Assembly: GCF_030410485.1 (NCBI RefSeq)
Contig: NZ_JAUHHC010000007.1
Span: 1-64,000 of the forward strand
Direction: 5' to 3'
DNA length: 64,000 nt
From: Roseateles violae
GTDB lineage: Bacteria > Pseudomonadota > Gammaproteobacteria > Burkholderiales > Burkholderiaceae_C
Part shown: piece after piece, positions 37,656 through 48,573 of the stretch
How positions within the stretch are numbered: position 1 is the stretch's first letter
How the letters are laid out: every line of letters begins with the position of its first letter
The notes under the pieces: generated by a model
Database searches by the model: none
Seen by the model: the letters and a program-made list of their open reading frames with translations, nothing else
Told to the model about the DNA's origin: nothing
Program-made: the position numbers and the translations under genes

Positions 37656-37844
37656 GTGTCGGACATGCTGCTGGGCGCGATGGCGCTGATGCTGGTGCTC
37701 GAAGGGCTCCTGCCCTTTCTGAGCCCGACGCTGTGGCGCCAGGTCTTCGCCCGCGTGCTGGCGATGAGCGATGGGCAGATCCGCTTCGTCGGTCTGTCCA
37801 GCATGCTGGCCGGCCTGCTGATGCTGTTCCTGTTCCTGAACTGA
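37656..37844 (+). CDS. DUF2065 small membrane protein
   Basis: A 62-residue protein with two membrane helices separated by a short polar loop ([19 protein letters not shown]), matching DUF2065 (YjeT-like). In many proteobacteria this gene lies between hflC and purA or hisZ, as here. Function is unknown; the context suggests a link to the HflKC-FtsH complex, but that is inference. The start is GTG 37656; ATG 37665 is an alternative. Confidence 0.88.
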   Translation: MSDMLLGAMALMLVLEGLLPFLSPTLWRQVFARVLAMSDGQIRFVGLSSMLAGLLMLFLFLN

Positions 37845-37877
37845 GGAAGCTGGCAAGCCGGTCGCTCATCTGCGGGC

Positions 37878-37905
37878 TTGGGCCGGGCGGCAAGCCCGGT
37901 ACAAT
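37878..37905 (+). promoter_or_regulatory. Putative promoter of hisZ
   Basis: TTGGGC (37878-37883) and TACAAT (37900-37905) are separated by 16 bp, 28 bases before the hisZ ATG. The -10 contains an ATG (37904) that is in frame with hisZ but is better explained as part of the promoter. Confidence 0.5.
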
Positions 37906-37933
37906 GCCGTTTTTAACCGCCCGCCTCAAACCC

Positions 37934-39121
37934 ATGTCCTCTGCTTGGCTGCTGCCCGAGCACATCGCCGACGTCCTGCCGTCCCAGGCGCGCCGCATCG
38001 AAGAACTGCGCCGCGAGTTGCTGGACATGGCGCGCACCTATGGCTGCGAGCTGGTCATGCCGCCGCTGCTGGAGCATCTGGATTCGCTGCTCTCGGGCAC
38101 CGGCCATGCGCTGGATCTGAAGACCTTCAAGCTGGTGGACCAGTTGTCGGGCCGCTCGCTGGGCCTGCGCGCCGACACGACGCCGCAGGTCGCCCGCATC
38201 GACGCGCATCTCTTGAACCGCCGCGGCGTGACGCGGCTGTGCTACTGCGGCCCGGTGCTGCACACGCGGCCCGACGGCCTGCATGCGACGCGCGAGCCGC
38301 TGCAGTTCGGCGTCGAGATCTACGGCCATGCCGGCCTCGAGGCGGACCTCGAGGTGCAGGAGATGGCGCTGGATGCGGTGCGCCGCGCGGGCCTGGCCGA
38401 GATCACCCTGGACCTCGGCGATGCGCGCCTGGTGCAGGGCGTGCTCGGTGATGTGAAGCTGGCGCCGGCGGCGCTGGACGCGATCATCGCCGCGCTGGCC
38501 AGCAAGGACGTGGCCGAGTTGGCCCAACTGACCGTCGATCTGCCCGAGGCCCAGCGGGAGGGGCTGCTGGCCCTGCCCAGCCTGTTCGGCGGCATCGAGG
38601 TGCTCGAGCAGGCGCGCCGGCAGTTGCCGAAGAACGCGACCATAGAGGCCGCGCTCGATGATCTGCAGTGGCTGGCCAAGCACCTGCAGCAGACGCATCC
38701 GCAGGTGCGGCTGGGCTTCGACCTGGCCGATCTGCGTGGCTATGCCTATTACAGCGGCACCCGCTTCGCGCTCTATGCCAGCGGCAGCAGCGATGCGGTG
38801 CTGCGCGGCGGCCGCTACGACGAGGTCGGCGCGGTGTTCGGCCGGCGCCGTCCGGCGGTGGGCTTCAGCCTCGATCTGAAGACGCTGGTGAGCCTGAGCC
38901 CGACCAGCCCGCTGCGGGCGGCCGTGCGTGCGCCCTGGAGCGGTGATGCGCAGGACGGCGGCGAGGACGGCAGCGGCCTGCGCGCGGCGATCCGCCGCCT
39001 GCGCGAGCTCGGCGAGACGGTCGTGTGCATGCTGCCGGGGCATGAGCACGAAGGCGACGAATTCGACTGCGACCGTGAACTGGTCCGCGTCGACACGCAG
39101 TGGGTGGTGCGCGCGCTCTGA
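37934..39121 (+). CDS. hisZ: ATP phosphoribosyltransferase regulatory subunit
   Basis: A HisS-like protein without tRNA-charging activity that activates the short-form HisG in the first step of histidine synthesis. It has 395 residues from ATG 37934. Class II synthetase-like features include [15 protein letters not shown] and [13 protein letters not shown], but the C-terminal anticodon domain of HisS is absent. It begins [11 protein letters not shown], as HisZ proteins do. hisG is not in the window, so the short HisG must be encoded elsewhere. hisZ between hflC and purA is a usual Burkholderiales arrangement. Confidence 0.96.
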   Translation: MSSAWLLPEHIADVLPSQARRIEELRRELLDMARTYGCELVMPPLLEHLDSLLSGTGHALDLKTFKLVDQLSGRSLGLRADTTPQVARIDAHLLNRRGVTRLCYCGPVLHTRPDGLHATREPLQFGVEIYGHAGLEADLEVQEMALDAVRRAGLAEITLDLGDARLVQGVLGDVKLAPAALDAIIAALASKDVAELAQLTVDLPEAQREGLLALPSLFGGIEVLEQARRQLPKNATIEAALDDLQWLAKHLQQTHPQVRLGFDLADLRGYAYYSGTRFALYASGSSDAVLRGGRYDEVGAVFGRRRPAVGFSLDLKTLVSLSPTSPLRAAVRAPWSGDAQDGGEDGSGLRAAIRRLRELGETVVCMLPGHEHEGDEFDCDRELVRVDTQWVVRAL

Positions 39122-39147
39122 AGCCGCCCGCCACCGAAGACTAATAA

Positions 39148-40506
<1,359 letters not shown>

Positions 40507-40540
40507 CATCCCGAGAAACCGAACAGGAGAACCATCCATC

Positions 40541-41062
40541 ATGCTGACCGACGACGGCAAACATCTGTACGTATCCTGGGACGAATACCACATGCTGATC
40601 GAGCGCCTGGCGCTCAAGGTCCATGCCTCGGGCTGGCAGTTCGACCAGATCCTGTGCCTGGCCCGCGGCGGCATGCGTCCGGGCGATGTGCTCTCGCGCG
40701 TGTTCGACAAGCCGCTGGGCATCATGTCGACCAGCTCCTACCGCGCCGAGGCCGGCACGATCCAGGGCCGTCTGGACATCGCCAAGTACATCACCATGCC
40801 CAAGGGTGAACTGGCCGGCCGCGTGCTGCTGGTCGACGACCTGTCGGACTCGGGCGTCACGCTGAAGGCCGTGGTCGAGCGCCTGCGCGGCATGCCGGCG
40901 ATCAGCGAGCTGCGCTCGGCCGTGCTGTGGACCAAGTCGGTGTCCAGCTACACGCCCGACTACTACGTCGAAATGCTGGAAACCAGCCCCTGGATCCACC
41001 AGCCCTTCGAGGAATACGACGATCTGCGGCCGGACGCGCTGGCCAAGAAGTTCGTCGTCTGA
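40541..41062 (+). CDS. Phosphoribosyltransferase family protein (purine salvage type)
   Basis: A type I PRTase of 173 residues with the PRPP-binding loop VLLVDDLSDSGVT (about 104-116) and an upstream CLARGGMRPGD. The best match by eye is to xanthine/guanine or hypoxanthine phosphoribosyltransferases. Adjacency to purA fits purine salvage, but base specificity cannot be set from the sequence. CAGGAGA about 12 bases upstream of the ATG gives the ribosome site. It ends the long array and is followed by a strong terminator. Confidence 0.88.
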   Translation: MLTDDGKHLYVSWDEYHMLIERLALKVHASGWQFDQILCLARGGMRPGDVLSRVFDKPLGIMSTSSYRAEAGTIQGRLDIAKYITMPKGELAGRVLLVDDLSDSGVTLKAVVERLRGMPAISELRSAVLWTKSVSSYTPDYYVEMLETSPWIHQPFEEYDDLRPDALAKKFVV

Positions 41063-41083
41063 GCGCAGAATCGCCGATGACGA

Positions 41084-41121
41084 AAAGCCGACCCCGCAGC
41101 GATGCCGGGTCGGCTTTGTTG
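41084..41121 (+). terminator. Terminator after the phosphoribosyltransferase gene
   Basis: AAAGCCGACCC (41084-41094) pairs with GGGTCGGCTTT (41107-41117), followed by GTTGT. It closes the ndk-to-phosphoribosyltransferase array. Confidence 0.85.
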
Positions 41122-41154
41122 TATTGGCGCCAGCGCAAATGCCTCGAGAAAATG

Positions 41155-41186
41155 AAAAAGGCCAGCACAATGGGTGCTGGCCTTTT
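41155..41186 (-). terminator. Terminator of tRNA-Leu
   Basis: A perfect 13-bp stem, AAAAGGCCAGCAC (41156-41168) with GTGCTGGCCTTTT (41174-41186), loop of five bases. On the minus strand it is followed by five T residues, placed right after the tRNA gene. Confidence 0.88.
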
Positions 41187-41192
41187 GTATTT

Positions 41193-41277
<85 letters not shown>

Positions 41278-41295
41278 ATTTCAGGAAAGACAGAG

Positions 41296-41325
41296 ATTCT
41301 ATCATCAAAAATTTTAAGAATGCAA
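41296..41325 (-). promoter_or_regulatory. Putative promoter of tRNA-Leu
   Basis: On the minus strand TTGCAT (41320-41325) and TAGAAT (41296-41301, five of six consensus bases) lie 18 bp apart. The implied start point is about 12 bases before the tRNA. The segment is unusually AT-rich for this window. Confidence 0.6.
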
Positions 41326-41375
41326 TAGCGGCGCCGCAAGATGGCGGTGCACTGCTCGGCGAGGTCGAAGGTCAG

Positions 41376-43631
41376 GTGCAGGGGCACCGCGACGGCCACG
41401 GCTTTCTGCTGCCCGACGATGGGCAGCCGGACATCTATCTCTCGGCCCAGGAGATGCACGCCGTCATGCACGGGGACCGCCTGCGCGTGCGCGTCGTGCG
41501 CTACGACAAGCGCGGCCGGCCCGAGGGCAGGGTGCTGGAGATCCTGGAGCGCAAGAAGCGGCCCATCATCGGCCGCCTGCTGCTCGAGTCGGGCATCTGG
41601 TTGGTCGCGCCGGAAGACAAGCGCATGGGCCAGGACATCCTGATCCCGAAGAACGGCATCGCCAATGCGACGGCCGGCCAGGTCGTTGCGGTCGAGTTGA
41701 CCGAGCCGCCGTCGCTGTATTCGCAGCCGGTTGGTCGCGTGGTCGAGGTGCTGGGCGAGATCGACGATCCGGGCATGGAGATCGAGATCGCGGTGCGCAA
41801 GTACGATGTGCCGCACCGCTTCAGCCCCGAGGCGCTGCAGCAGGCGGCCAAGCTGCCCGAGCGCCTGCGCGCCATCGACCTGAAGCACCGCGTCGATCTG
41901 CGCGATGTGCCGCTGGTGACCATCGACGGCGAGGACGCGCGCGACTTCGACGACGCCGTCTACTGCGAGCCGCACAAGCAGGGCCGCGGCAAGAACGCCT
42001 TCAAGGGCTGGCGCCTGCTGGTCGCGATCGCCGATGTCAGCCATTACGTGAAGCCGGGCGAGCCGCTGGACGAAGACGCCTACGAGCGCGCGACCTCGGT
42101 CTATTTCCCGCGCCGGGTGATCCCGATGCTGCCGGAGAAGATCTCCAACGGCCTGTGCTCGCTGATCCCCTACGAGGACCGGCTGTCCATGGTCTGCGAC
42201 ATGCTGGTCAGCGAGGCCGGCGAGGTGACCGCCTACCAGTTCTACCCGGCCGTGATCCGTTCGCACGAGCGCTTCACCTACACCGAGGTGGCTGCCATCC
42301 TCGGCAACACCCGTGGCCCCGAGGCGGCCAAGCGGCAGGAGCTGGTGCCGCATCTGCTGCATCTGCACGATGTCTACCGCGCCTTGCTGGCGCAGCGCCA
42401 GCAGCGCGGCGCGATCGACTTCGACACGACCGAGACGCAGATCATCTGCGACGACAACGGCCGCATCGAGAAGATCGTGCCGCGCACGCGCAATGACGCG
42501 CACCGGCTGATCGAGGAGGCGATGCTGGCGGCCAATGTCTGCTCGGCCGACTTCATCGCGCACAGCAAGCATGCGGCGCTGTTCCGCGTGCACGAGGGTC
42601 CGACGCCGGAGAAGCGCGTCGCCCTGCAGGCCTATCTGCGCTCGCTGGGCCTGGGCCTGTCGATCAGCGACGACCCCAAACCGGCCGAGTACCAGGCGAT
42701 CGCCGCGGCGACCAAGGAGCGGCCCGACTCGGCGCAGATCCACGCGATGCTCTTGCGCTCGATGCAGCAGGCGATCTACACCTCGGCGAACTCGGGTCAC
42801 TTCGGCCTCAGCTACGCCGCCTACACGCATTTCACCAGCCCGATCCGGCGCTATCCGGATCTCTTGGTGCACCGCGTGATCAAGTGCATCCTGGCCGGCA
42901 AGCGCTACCACCTCGATGCCGGCAAGATGAATGTGCCGATGCCGGCCAAGCGGCCGGGCCGCGCGCCGCCGATGAATCCGGCCCATGCCTCGACCGAGAT
43001 CGAACGCTGGGACGTCGTCGGCGCCCATTGCAGCGCCAATGAGCGGCGCGCCGACGAGGCCTCGCGCGATGTCGAGGCCTGGCTCAAGTGCCGCTATATG
43101 CGCGAGCACCTGGGCGAGGAGTTCGCCGGCACCGTCAGCGCGGTCACCAGCTTCGGCCTCTTCGTGCAGCTCGACGCGCTCTATGTCGAGGGCCTGGTCC
43201 ACATCACCGAGCTCGGCGGCGAGTACTACCGCTTCGACGAACTGCGCCAGGAGCTGCGCGGCGAGCGCACCGGCATCCGCTACGCCACCGGCGCGCGCGT
43301 GCAGGTGCAGGTCAGCCGCGTCGACCTCGACGGCCGCAAGATCGACTTCCGCCTGGTGCGCGACAACGAGGAGGCCCGGCTGCTGGCCCGCGCGATGCGC
43401 GACAAGGCCGGGGCCTCGGCCCCGGCCGCGCCGGGCAGCGCCGTCGAGGCGCTGGAGCAGGTGCGGCGCGCCGACCGCGAACTGAAGGGCGCCAAGCGCA
43501 AGGCGGGCGGCAGCAAGGCCGCCGCGCCGCATCCGGTCAAGGCGGCCCGGCAGTCGGCCAAGGCGGCCAAGCCGGGCACGAAGACCGGCAAGAGTGGCGC
43601 TGGCGAGGCGCGCACGCGCAAGCGCCGCTGA
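41376..43631 (+). CDS. rnr: Ribonuclease R, lacking the usual N-terminal HTH domain
   Basis: A 3'-5' exoribonuclease that degrades structured RNA. The catalytic RNB domain has DGEDARDFDDAVYC and TSPIRRYPDLLVHR, followed by an S1 domain (FAGTVSAVTSFGLFVQL) and a Lys/Ala-rich basic tail. The frame begins at about the first cold-shock domain (VQGHRDGHGFLLPDDG), so the HTH region of roughly 80 residues found before it in E. coli RNase R is missing. The start is uncertain. GTG 41376 is the first ordinary start codon outside the tRNA-Leu gene and its promoter. The frame is open back to 41238, and residues GEVEGQ just upstream look homologous, so initiation at CTG 41352 or another rare codon is possible. 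Confidence 0.9.
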   Translation: MQGHRDGHGFLLPDDGQPDIYLSAQEMHAVMHGDRLRVRVVRYDKRGRPEGRVLEILERKKRPIIGRLLLESGIWLVAPEDKRMGQDILIPKNGIANATAGQVVAVELTEPPSLYSQPVGRVVEVLGEIDDPGMEIEIAVRKYDVPHRFSPEALQQAAKLPERLRAIDLKHRVDLRDVPLVTIDGEDARDFDDAVYCEPHKQGRGKNAFKGWRLLVAIADVSHYVKPGEPLDEDAYERATSVYFPRRVIPMLPEKISNGLCSLIPYEDRLSMVCDMLVSEAGEVTAYQFYPAVIRSHERFTYTEVAAILGNTRGPEAAKRQELVPHLLHLHDVYRALLAQRQQRGAIDFDTTETQIICDDNGRIEKIVPRTRNDAHRLIEEAMLAANVCSADFIAHSKHAALFRVHEGPTPEKRVALQAYLRSLGLGLSISDDPKPAEYQAIAAATKERPDSAQIHAMLLRSMQQAIYTSANSGHFGLSYAAYTHFTSPIRRYPDLLVHRVIKCILAGKRYHLDAGKMNVPMPAKRPGRAPPMNPAHASTEIERWDVVGAHCSANERRADEASRDVEAWLKCRYMREHLGEEFAGTVSAVTSFGLFVQLDALYVEGLVHITELGGEYYRFDELRQELRGERTGIRYATGARVQVQVSRVDLDGRKIDFRLVRDNEEARLLARAMRDKAGASAPAAPGSAVEALEQVRRADRELKGAKRKAGGSKAAAPHPVKAARQSAKAAKPGTKTGKSGAGEARTRKRR

Positions 43632-43648
43632 GCCGTTGAAGCGCTGAG

Positions 43649-45046
43649 TTAGTCCTCAGGCGGCGCATGCAGTGCATGCATGCGTTCGATCAAATCGCCG
43701 GCGCGCAGCGGCCCTGCCGCCTGCTGCTCGCCGGCCAGCCCATGCCAGAAGGAGGCCGCGCCGGCCAGCAGATGGGGCTCGATGGCGGGTCGTGGCGCCC
43801 ACAGGCCGGCAATCCAGCCGGCCAGCACGTCGCCGCTGCCGGCGCTGGCCAGCGCCGCGCTGCCGCTGCTGCACAGCTGCGGCCGCCGTCCCGGCGAGGC
43901 GATCACGCTGCCCGAGCCTTTCAGCACGATCGTCGCCGCGCAGCGCTCGGCCAGCGCTTGCGCCGCGTCCAGGCGGTCGGCCTGGACGCGCGCGGTGTCC
44001 GTGCCGAGCAGGCGCGCGGCCTCCAGCGGGTGGGGCGTCAGCACGCTGCTCAGCGGCGCGCGCTGGCGCAGCAGCTGCTGCAGTGCCGGGCTGGCGGCGA
44101 TCGCGTTCAGCGCGTCCGCGTCCACGATCAGCCGAGGCGCATGCCGCAAGGCCGCGGCGAGCGGCTCGGCGAGTCCTTGCTGGCCGCCGCCGCAACCGAT
44201 GGCGACGGTCTTGCCGGCCAGGTCCTGCGGCTCGCAGCGCACCGCCAGCATCAACTCGGCCCGCGCCGGATCGGCCTCCTCGACCGGCTCGCCGAGCAGG
44301 TGCAGATAGACGCGGCCGGCGCCCGCTGCCAGCGCCGCGCGCGCGGCCAATCGCGCCGCCCCGCGCATGCCCGGCGCGCCACCGATCACCAGCACATCGC
44401 CCTGGCTGCCCTTGTGTGCGGCGTGGTCCGGCCCGGCCAGTTCGGCCAGGCAGTCGCGGCCCAGCAGGCCGGCGTCGCCGCGCCGCGCCGGCGCGATGGC
44501 CAAGTCGTCGAACCAGATCGTGCCGGCATGCGCGCGGCCCTGGGCGGTGAACAGGCCCGGCTTGAGGCTCAGCAGGCACAGCGTATGCGTCGCCCGCACC
44601 GCCTCGGCGCCGGCCAGGGCACCGCTATCGGCCAGCAGGCCGCTGGGCAGGTCGACGGCCAGCACCGGCACGGTCAGTGAATTCAGGGCGGTGATCGCGG
44701 CGGCCATTGCCGCATCGGGCGTGCGGTTCAGCCCCAGGCCGAGCAGCGCATCGATCGCTAGGCAGCAATCGGCCGGCGGCGTCAGACCGATGCTGACGCG
44801 CCGCCCCTGCGCCTGCAGCAGCCGGGCGGCGATGCGTCCATCGCCGCCGTTGTTGCCGGGCCCGCAGGCGACCCAGATCGTGCCGGCTCCCGGCTGCAGC
44901 GCCAGCGCGAGCCGGGCGACCGCCAGGCCGGCGCGCTCCATCAGCGCGTCGACGGGCAGGCCCGCCAGTGCCGCCGCCTCGATCGCGCGGCTGCTCGCCA
45001 CATTGAACAGGGGCAGGCTTAGCGGCAGGGGCAGCAATCTTTGCAT
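43649..45046 (-). CDS. nnr: Bifunctional NAD(P)H-hydrate epimerase/dehydratase
   Basis: Repairs hydrated, damaged NADH and NADPH. The N-terminal YjeF-type epimerase domain (about 1-200) has GPGNNGGDG (62-70) and VDLPSGL. The C-terminal ribokinase-like dehydratase domain (about 205-465) has IGGAPGMRGAA, TPHPLEAARLLG and GSGDVLAG. Both halves look complete in 465 residues. It converges on rnr with a 17-base gap and lies 12 bases after a DadA-like gene on the same strand, suggesting one unit of three minus-strand genes. Confidence 0.94.
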   Translation of the reverse strand: MQRLLPLPLSLPLFNVASSRAIEAAALAGLPVDALMERAGLAVARLALALQPGAGTIWVACGPGNNGGDGRIAARLLQAQGRRVSIGLTPPADCCLAIDALLGLGLNRTPDAAMAAAITALNSLTVPVLAVDLPSGLLADSGALAGAEAVRATHTLCLLSLKPGLFTAQGRAHAGTIWFDDLAIAPARRGDAGLLGRDCLAELAGPDHAAHKGSQGDVLVIGGAPGMRGAARLAARAALAAGAGRVYLHLLGEPVEEADPARAELMLAVRCEPQDLAGKTVAIGCGGGQQGLAEPLAAALRHAPRLIVDADALNAIAASPALQQLLRQRAPLSSVLTPHPLEAARLLGTDTARVQADRLDAAQALAERCAATIVLKGSGSVIASPGRRPQLCSSGSAALASAGSGDVLAGWIAGLWAPRPAIEPHLLAGAASFWHGLAGEQQAAGPLRAGDLIERMHALHAPPED

Positions 45047-45058
45047 GGCCCCAGCTTG

Positions 45059-46288
45059 TCAGCCGAAGCGGGCGCTGTCCAGTCCGCTCACATCGAGCTC
45101 GGGCGTCAGGCCGCCGACCTGCTCGGCCAGCACGCGCGCGGCGCCGCAGGCGAGGGTGAAGCCGCCGTCGGCATGGCCGAGGTTCAGCCAGATGCCGGCC
45201 AGGCCGCTGCCGCCGAGCACCGGCAGGCCGTCGGACAGCGTGGCATGCGGGCCCTGCCAGCGCTGCAACTGGCCGGCCACCATCGCGCCGGGCAGCCAGT
45301 CGTTGAGCACCTTGTGCAACTGCGCCTCATCGCTGCCAACCACGCGCACGCGCTGGCCGATGCGGCTGATATGGACCTGTTTCTGCTGGTCGAACAGCCC
45401 CGCCTTGGGTCCCAGCTCCGGGTGCGCCTCCAGCTGGCGCAGCGGCGCGGTGATCGAGCAGCTCTGCGCGCTGGCCAGCGGCAGTTTCAGCTTCAGCGGC
45501 TGCAAGAGCGCGGCCGAGTCCTGCGCGCCGCAGACGATGATGGCCTCGAAGCTGTCCTGCTGGGGGCCGGTCTCGGCCGGCTGCGTATCGCCGCCATTCT
45601 CGCCATTGCCATTGCGTGCGCTCGGCCCCGGCCCCTCGTGCGGTGGCGTGTACTCGTGCACCAGCCGCGCCGGTGTGCCCGGCGCGATGCTGCGCACCGT
45701 CGTGTGAAAGCGGAACTGCACGCCCAGGCGCTGCGCCTCCAGCCGCAGCTGGTGGGCGAACTGGCGGCAGTTGCCGACCTCGCCGGCGTTCAGCAGCACG
45801 CCGCCGTGCAGCGCGGCCTCCGGGTTCAGTCCCGGCTCGGCCTGGCGGCATTGCGCGGCATCGAGCGCGCGATGGGCGATGCCGGCCTCGGCCAGCAGCT
45901 CCAGCCCGGGTGCGATCGCCGCCTGTTCGCGCGCGCTGCGCAGGAGCACCAGCATGCCCTCGGCGCGCTCGTAGTCGAGCTTGAGGCTGCGGCGCAGCTG
46001 CTGCAGGCGCTCGTGGCTGTAGACGGCCAGCTTCAGCAGGCGCTGGCGGCGCAGGGCGGCCGCCTCGTCGCGCCCCTGGCGCCAGCGCCGCCAGCGGCCC
46101 GCCAGCGACAGTGGCGCCTGGGTCCAGCCCAGTACCAGGCCCGGCGCGACCAGACCGCTGTTGGCGAAGCTGGCCTCGGCGGCGACGCTGCCGCGGCGCT
46201 CGAAGACGCTGACCTGATGGCCATCGGCGGCCAGCTCGTAAGCGGTGCAGACGCCGGCAATGCCGGCGCCGATGATGGCGATGCGCAT
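45059..46288 (-). CDS. FAD-dependent oxidoreductase, D-amino acid dehydrogenase (DadA)-like
   Basis: A DAO-superfamily flavoprotein of 409 residues. The dinucleotide motif GAGIAG starts at residue 7, followed by FERRGSVAAEASFANSGLV, typical of DadA, and a C-terminal GHADGGFTLACG close to the FAD. DadA oxidises D-amino acids, passing electrons to the respiratory chain. An inserted Gly/Asn-rich stretch (ARNGNGENGGD) is unusual for the family. It lies directly after the amidase gene (one base apart). Substrate specificity is inferred from similarity only. Confidence 0.85.
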   Translation of the reverse strand: MRIAIIGAGIAGVCTAYELAADGHQVSVFERRGSVAAEASFANSGLVAPGLVLGWTQAPLSLAGRWRRWRQGRDEAAALRRQRLLKLAVYSHERLQQLRRSLKLDYERAEGMLVLLRSAREQAAIAPGLELLAEAGIAHRALDAAQCRQAEPGLNPEAALHGGVLLNAGEVGNCRQFAHQLRLEAQRLGVQFRFHTTVRSIAPGTPARLVHEYTPPHEGPGPSARNGNGENGGDTQPAETGPQQDSFEAIIVCGAQDSAALLQPLKLKLPLASAQSCSITAPLRQLEAHPELGPKAGLFDQQKQVHISRIGQRVRVVGSDEAQLHKVLNDWLPGAMVAGQLQRWQGPHATLSDGLPVLGGSGLAGIWLNLGHADGGFTLACGAARVLAEQVGGLTPELDVSGLDSARFG

Positions 46289-46289
46289 C

Positions 46290-47639
46290 TCAGTGGCCCG
46301 CCTTCGTCAGGATCGCTTCGACTTGCAGGGCCAGATCGAGCACGGTGTCGTCCTGCAGCGCCGTGCTCCACAGCATCAGGCCGACCGGCAGCTCGTCCGC
46401 GCCCTGGCAGGGCAGCGAGATCGCGCAGCCGTCCAGCGCATTGACGATGCTGGTATTGCGCAGCAGCAGCGCGTTGGCGGCGACGTAGTCGGTATCGCTG
46501 TCCAGCAGCGGCTGTAGCAGCGGCGCGACCACCGGCACCGTCGGGCTCAGCACCGCGTCGAAGCCGCGCAGCTGCGCCTCCATTGCAGCGATGAAGGCAC
46601 GTCGCGCGGCCAGGCGCTCCAGGTACTCGGCGCCGCTGATCGCCTCGCCCTCGCGGATGCGGCGGGCGACGCGCGGGTCGTACTCGGCCTCGCGGGCGCT
46701 CAGCAGCGGCTTGTGCCAGGCCCAGGCCTCGATCGCGACGCTGGAGACGCGATAGGACACCAGCCCGGCCAGCGGCGGCAGCGAGATCGTCTCGATCTGC
46801 GCGCCGGCCTGGGCAAGGGCGGCGAGGCTGCGCTCGAACGCGGCGGCGGTGGCGGCATCCAGGCCGTCCTGGAAGATCTCCTTGACCACGGCCAGGCGGC
46901 GCGCGCGCAGCGGGCGGGCGCTCGGCTTCACCTGCCGATCGGCCAGGATCTCGTGCAGCAGCACCGCATCGCGCACCGAACGGGTGATCGCGCAGGCGGT
47001 GTCCAAAGCCGGCGACAGCGGCACCGTGCCCTCGGTCGGCGTCAGCCGGGCCGTGTTCTTGAAGCCGACCAGGCCCTGCAGCGCGGCGGGGATGCGGATC
47101 GAGCCTCCGGTATCCGAGCCGAGCGCGGCCCAGGCGGCGCCGGCGGCGACGCTGACCGCGGCGCCGGAGCTCGAGCCGCCGGGGATGCGCGCCAGGCCGT
47201 CGATGCGCCGCGTGGCCGGGTTCAGCGGCGTGCCGTGATGCGGGTTGAGGCCGAGACCGGAATAGGCGAACTCGGTCATATTGGTGTGGCCGATCAGCGC
47301 GGCGCCGGCGCGGCGCAAGCGGGCGACGGCCGGGCAGTCGACCGCGGCCGGCGCGGCGCCGGCCAGCACGCGCGAACCGGCGGTGGTCGGGAAGCCGGCC
47401 ACGTCGAACAGGTCCTTGACGCTGATCGCCAGGCCGGCCAGTGCCGGTGCGGGCAGGCCGGCGCGGCGCTGCGCATCGGCAGCTTCGGCGCAGGCCAGCG
47501 CCGAAGCGGCGAAATCGCGCACGAAGGCCTGGCTGCAGGCGTCCGAACGCAGGGCGTCCAGGTTCTGTCGCAGGGCATCCGCCGCTTGCAGCCGGCCTTC
47601 TTGCACGCGCTGCAAGGCCTCCCTGAGGTCATCTGACAT
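46290..47639 (-). CDS. Amidase-signature hydrolase
   Basis: A serine hydrolase of the amidase signature family (GatA/AtzF-like), 449 residues. The Ser-Ser-Lys triad is visible: Lys75 in ISVKDLFD, cis-Ser156 in PGGSSSG, and nucleophile Ser180 in [11 protein letters not shown]. There are no GatB or GatC genes nearby, so it is more likely a catabolic amidase than the tRNA amidotransferase subunit. The ATG at 47639 has no clear ribosome site. Only nine bases separate it from the rpsB -10 on the other strand. Being next to a DadA-like gene suggests amide or amino-acid breakdown. Confidence 0.88.
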   Translation of the reverse strand: MSDDLREALQRVQEGRLQAADALRQNLDALRSDACSQAFVRDFAASALACAEAADAQRRAGLPAPALAGLAISVKDLFDVAGFPTTAGSRVLAGAAPAAVDCPAVARLRRAGAALIGHTNMTEFAYSGLGLNPHHGTPLNPATRRIDGLARIPGGSSSGAAVSVAAGAAWAALGSDTGGSIRIPAALQGLVGFKNTARLTPTEGTVPLSPALDTACAITRSVRDAVLLHEILADRQVKPSARPLRARRLAVVKEIFQDGLDAATAAAFERSLAALAQAGAQIETISLPPLAGLVSYRVSSVAIEAWAWHKPLLSAREAEYDPRVARRIREGEAISGAEYLERLAARRAFIAAMEAQLRGFDAVLSPTVPVVAPLLQPLLDSDTDYVAANALLLRNTSIVNALDGCAISLPCQGADELPVGLMLWSTALQDDTVLDLALQVEAILTKAGH

Positions 47640-47647
47640 GAATCGTG

Positions 47648-47653
47648 TATACT
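47648..47653 (+). promoter_or_regulatory. -10 element of rpsB
   Basis: TATACT, five of six consensus bases, in GTGTATACTCG. It is followed by a leader of about 140 bases with a G/C-rich hairpin (GCCTCCCGTCGGGAAGCC region), which might be a site for S2 autoregulation. Confidence 0.55.
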
Positions 47654-47802
47654 CGTTCGGTTTTGCTGGGCCGCCTCCCGTCGGGAAGCCTCGGCGAATC
47701 AATCGCGAATCCGGCACTGAAAGGTGTCGCCCGTGTCCTGCTGAAACAGCGGTAACCGGGCGATTCGAGCCGGATTTTAGACACAACCCTTCGGAGTTAC
47801 TT

Positions 47803-48549
47803 ATGTCCGTCACGATGCGCGAGATGCTGGAAGCCGGCGTCCACTTTGGTCACCAAACCCGCTTCTGGAATCCCAAGATGGCCCCGTATATCTACGGCCA
47901 TCGCAACAAGATTCACATCATCAACCTGGAAAAGACGCTGCCGGCGTTCCAGGACGCGATGAAGTTCGTGCGCAGCCTGGCTGCCAAGCGCGGCACCATC
48001 CTGATGATCGGCACCAAGCGCCAGGCCCGCGAAGTCGTCGCGATGGAAGCCCAGCGCGCCGGCATGCCCTATGTCGACCAGCGCTGGCTCGGCGGCATGA
48101 TGACCAACTTCAAGACGGTCAAGACCTCGCTGAAGAACCTGAAGGACATGCAGTCCCAGGTCGAGGCCGGCACCCAGCCCGCCATCAAGAAGGAAGCGCT
48201 GATGTTCCAGCGTGACCTGGCCAAGCTGGAAAAGAACATCGGCGGCATCCAGGACATGAACGCGCTGCCGGACGCCATCTTCGTTATCGACGTCGGCTAC
48301 CACAAGATCGCCATCGCCGAAGCCAAGAAGCTGGGCATCCCGGTCATCGGCGTGGTCGACACCAACCACTCGCCCGAGGGCATCGACTACGTGATCCCCG
48401 GCAACGACGACTCGGCCAAGGCCGTGGCGCTGTACGCCAAGGCCGTGGCCGACGCGGTCCTGGAAGGCAAGGCCAACGCCACCAATGAAGTGGTCCAGGC
48501 CGTGGCCGCTTCCGGCGACGAGTTCGTGGAAGTGCGCGAAGGCGCCTGA
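47803..48549 (+). CDS. rpsB: 30S ribosomal protein S2
   Basis: A small-subunit ribosomal protein needed for S1 binding. It has 248 residues from ATG 47803, preceded by CGGAG. It begins [23 protein letters not shown] and contains GTKRQAR and [10 protein letters not shown], all canonical S2 signatures. The adjacent tsf and pyrH follow the standard rpsB-tsf-pyrH-frr order. The frame is open further upstream, but that is the antisense of the amidase gene. Confidence 0.99.
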   Translation: MSVTMREMLEAGVHFGHQTRFWNPKMAPYIYGHRNKIHIINLEKTLPAFQDAMKFVRSLAAKRGTILMIGTKRQAREVVAMEAQRAGMPYVDQRWLGGMMTNFKTVKTSLKNLKDMQSQVEAGTQPAIKKEALMFQRDLAKLEKNIGGIQDMNALPDAIFVIDVGYHKIAIAEAKKLGIPVIGVVDTNHSPEGIDYVIPGNDDSAKAVALYAKAVADAVLEGKANATNEVVQAVAASGDEFVEVREGA

Positions 48550-48573
48550 TTCCCGCTCGTTGGCGCACAAGAG

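Noticed and set aside
41341-41643. ATG 41341 as an alternative rnr start.
   Set aside because: It is in a different frame from the conserved RNase R sequence and would need a frameshift; the short frame has no recognisable features.
46290-47639. The amidase as GatA of the tRNA amidotransferase.
   Set aside because: No gatB or gatC is adjacent, and the sequence around the active site does not specifically indicate GatA.
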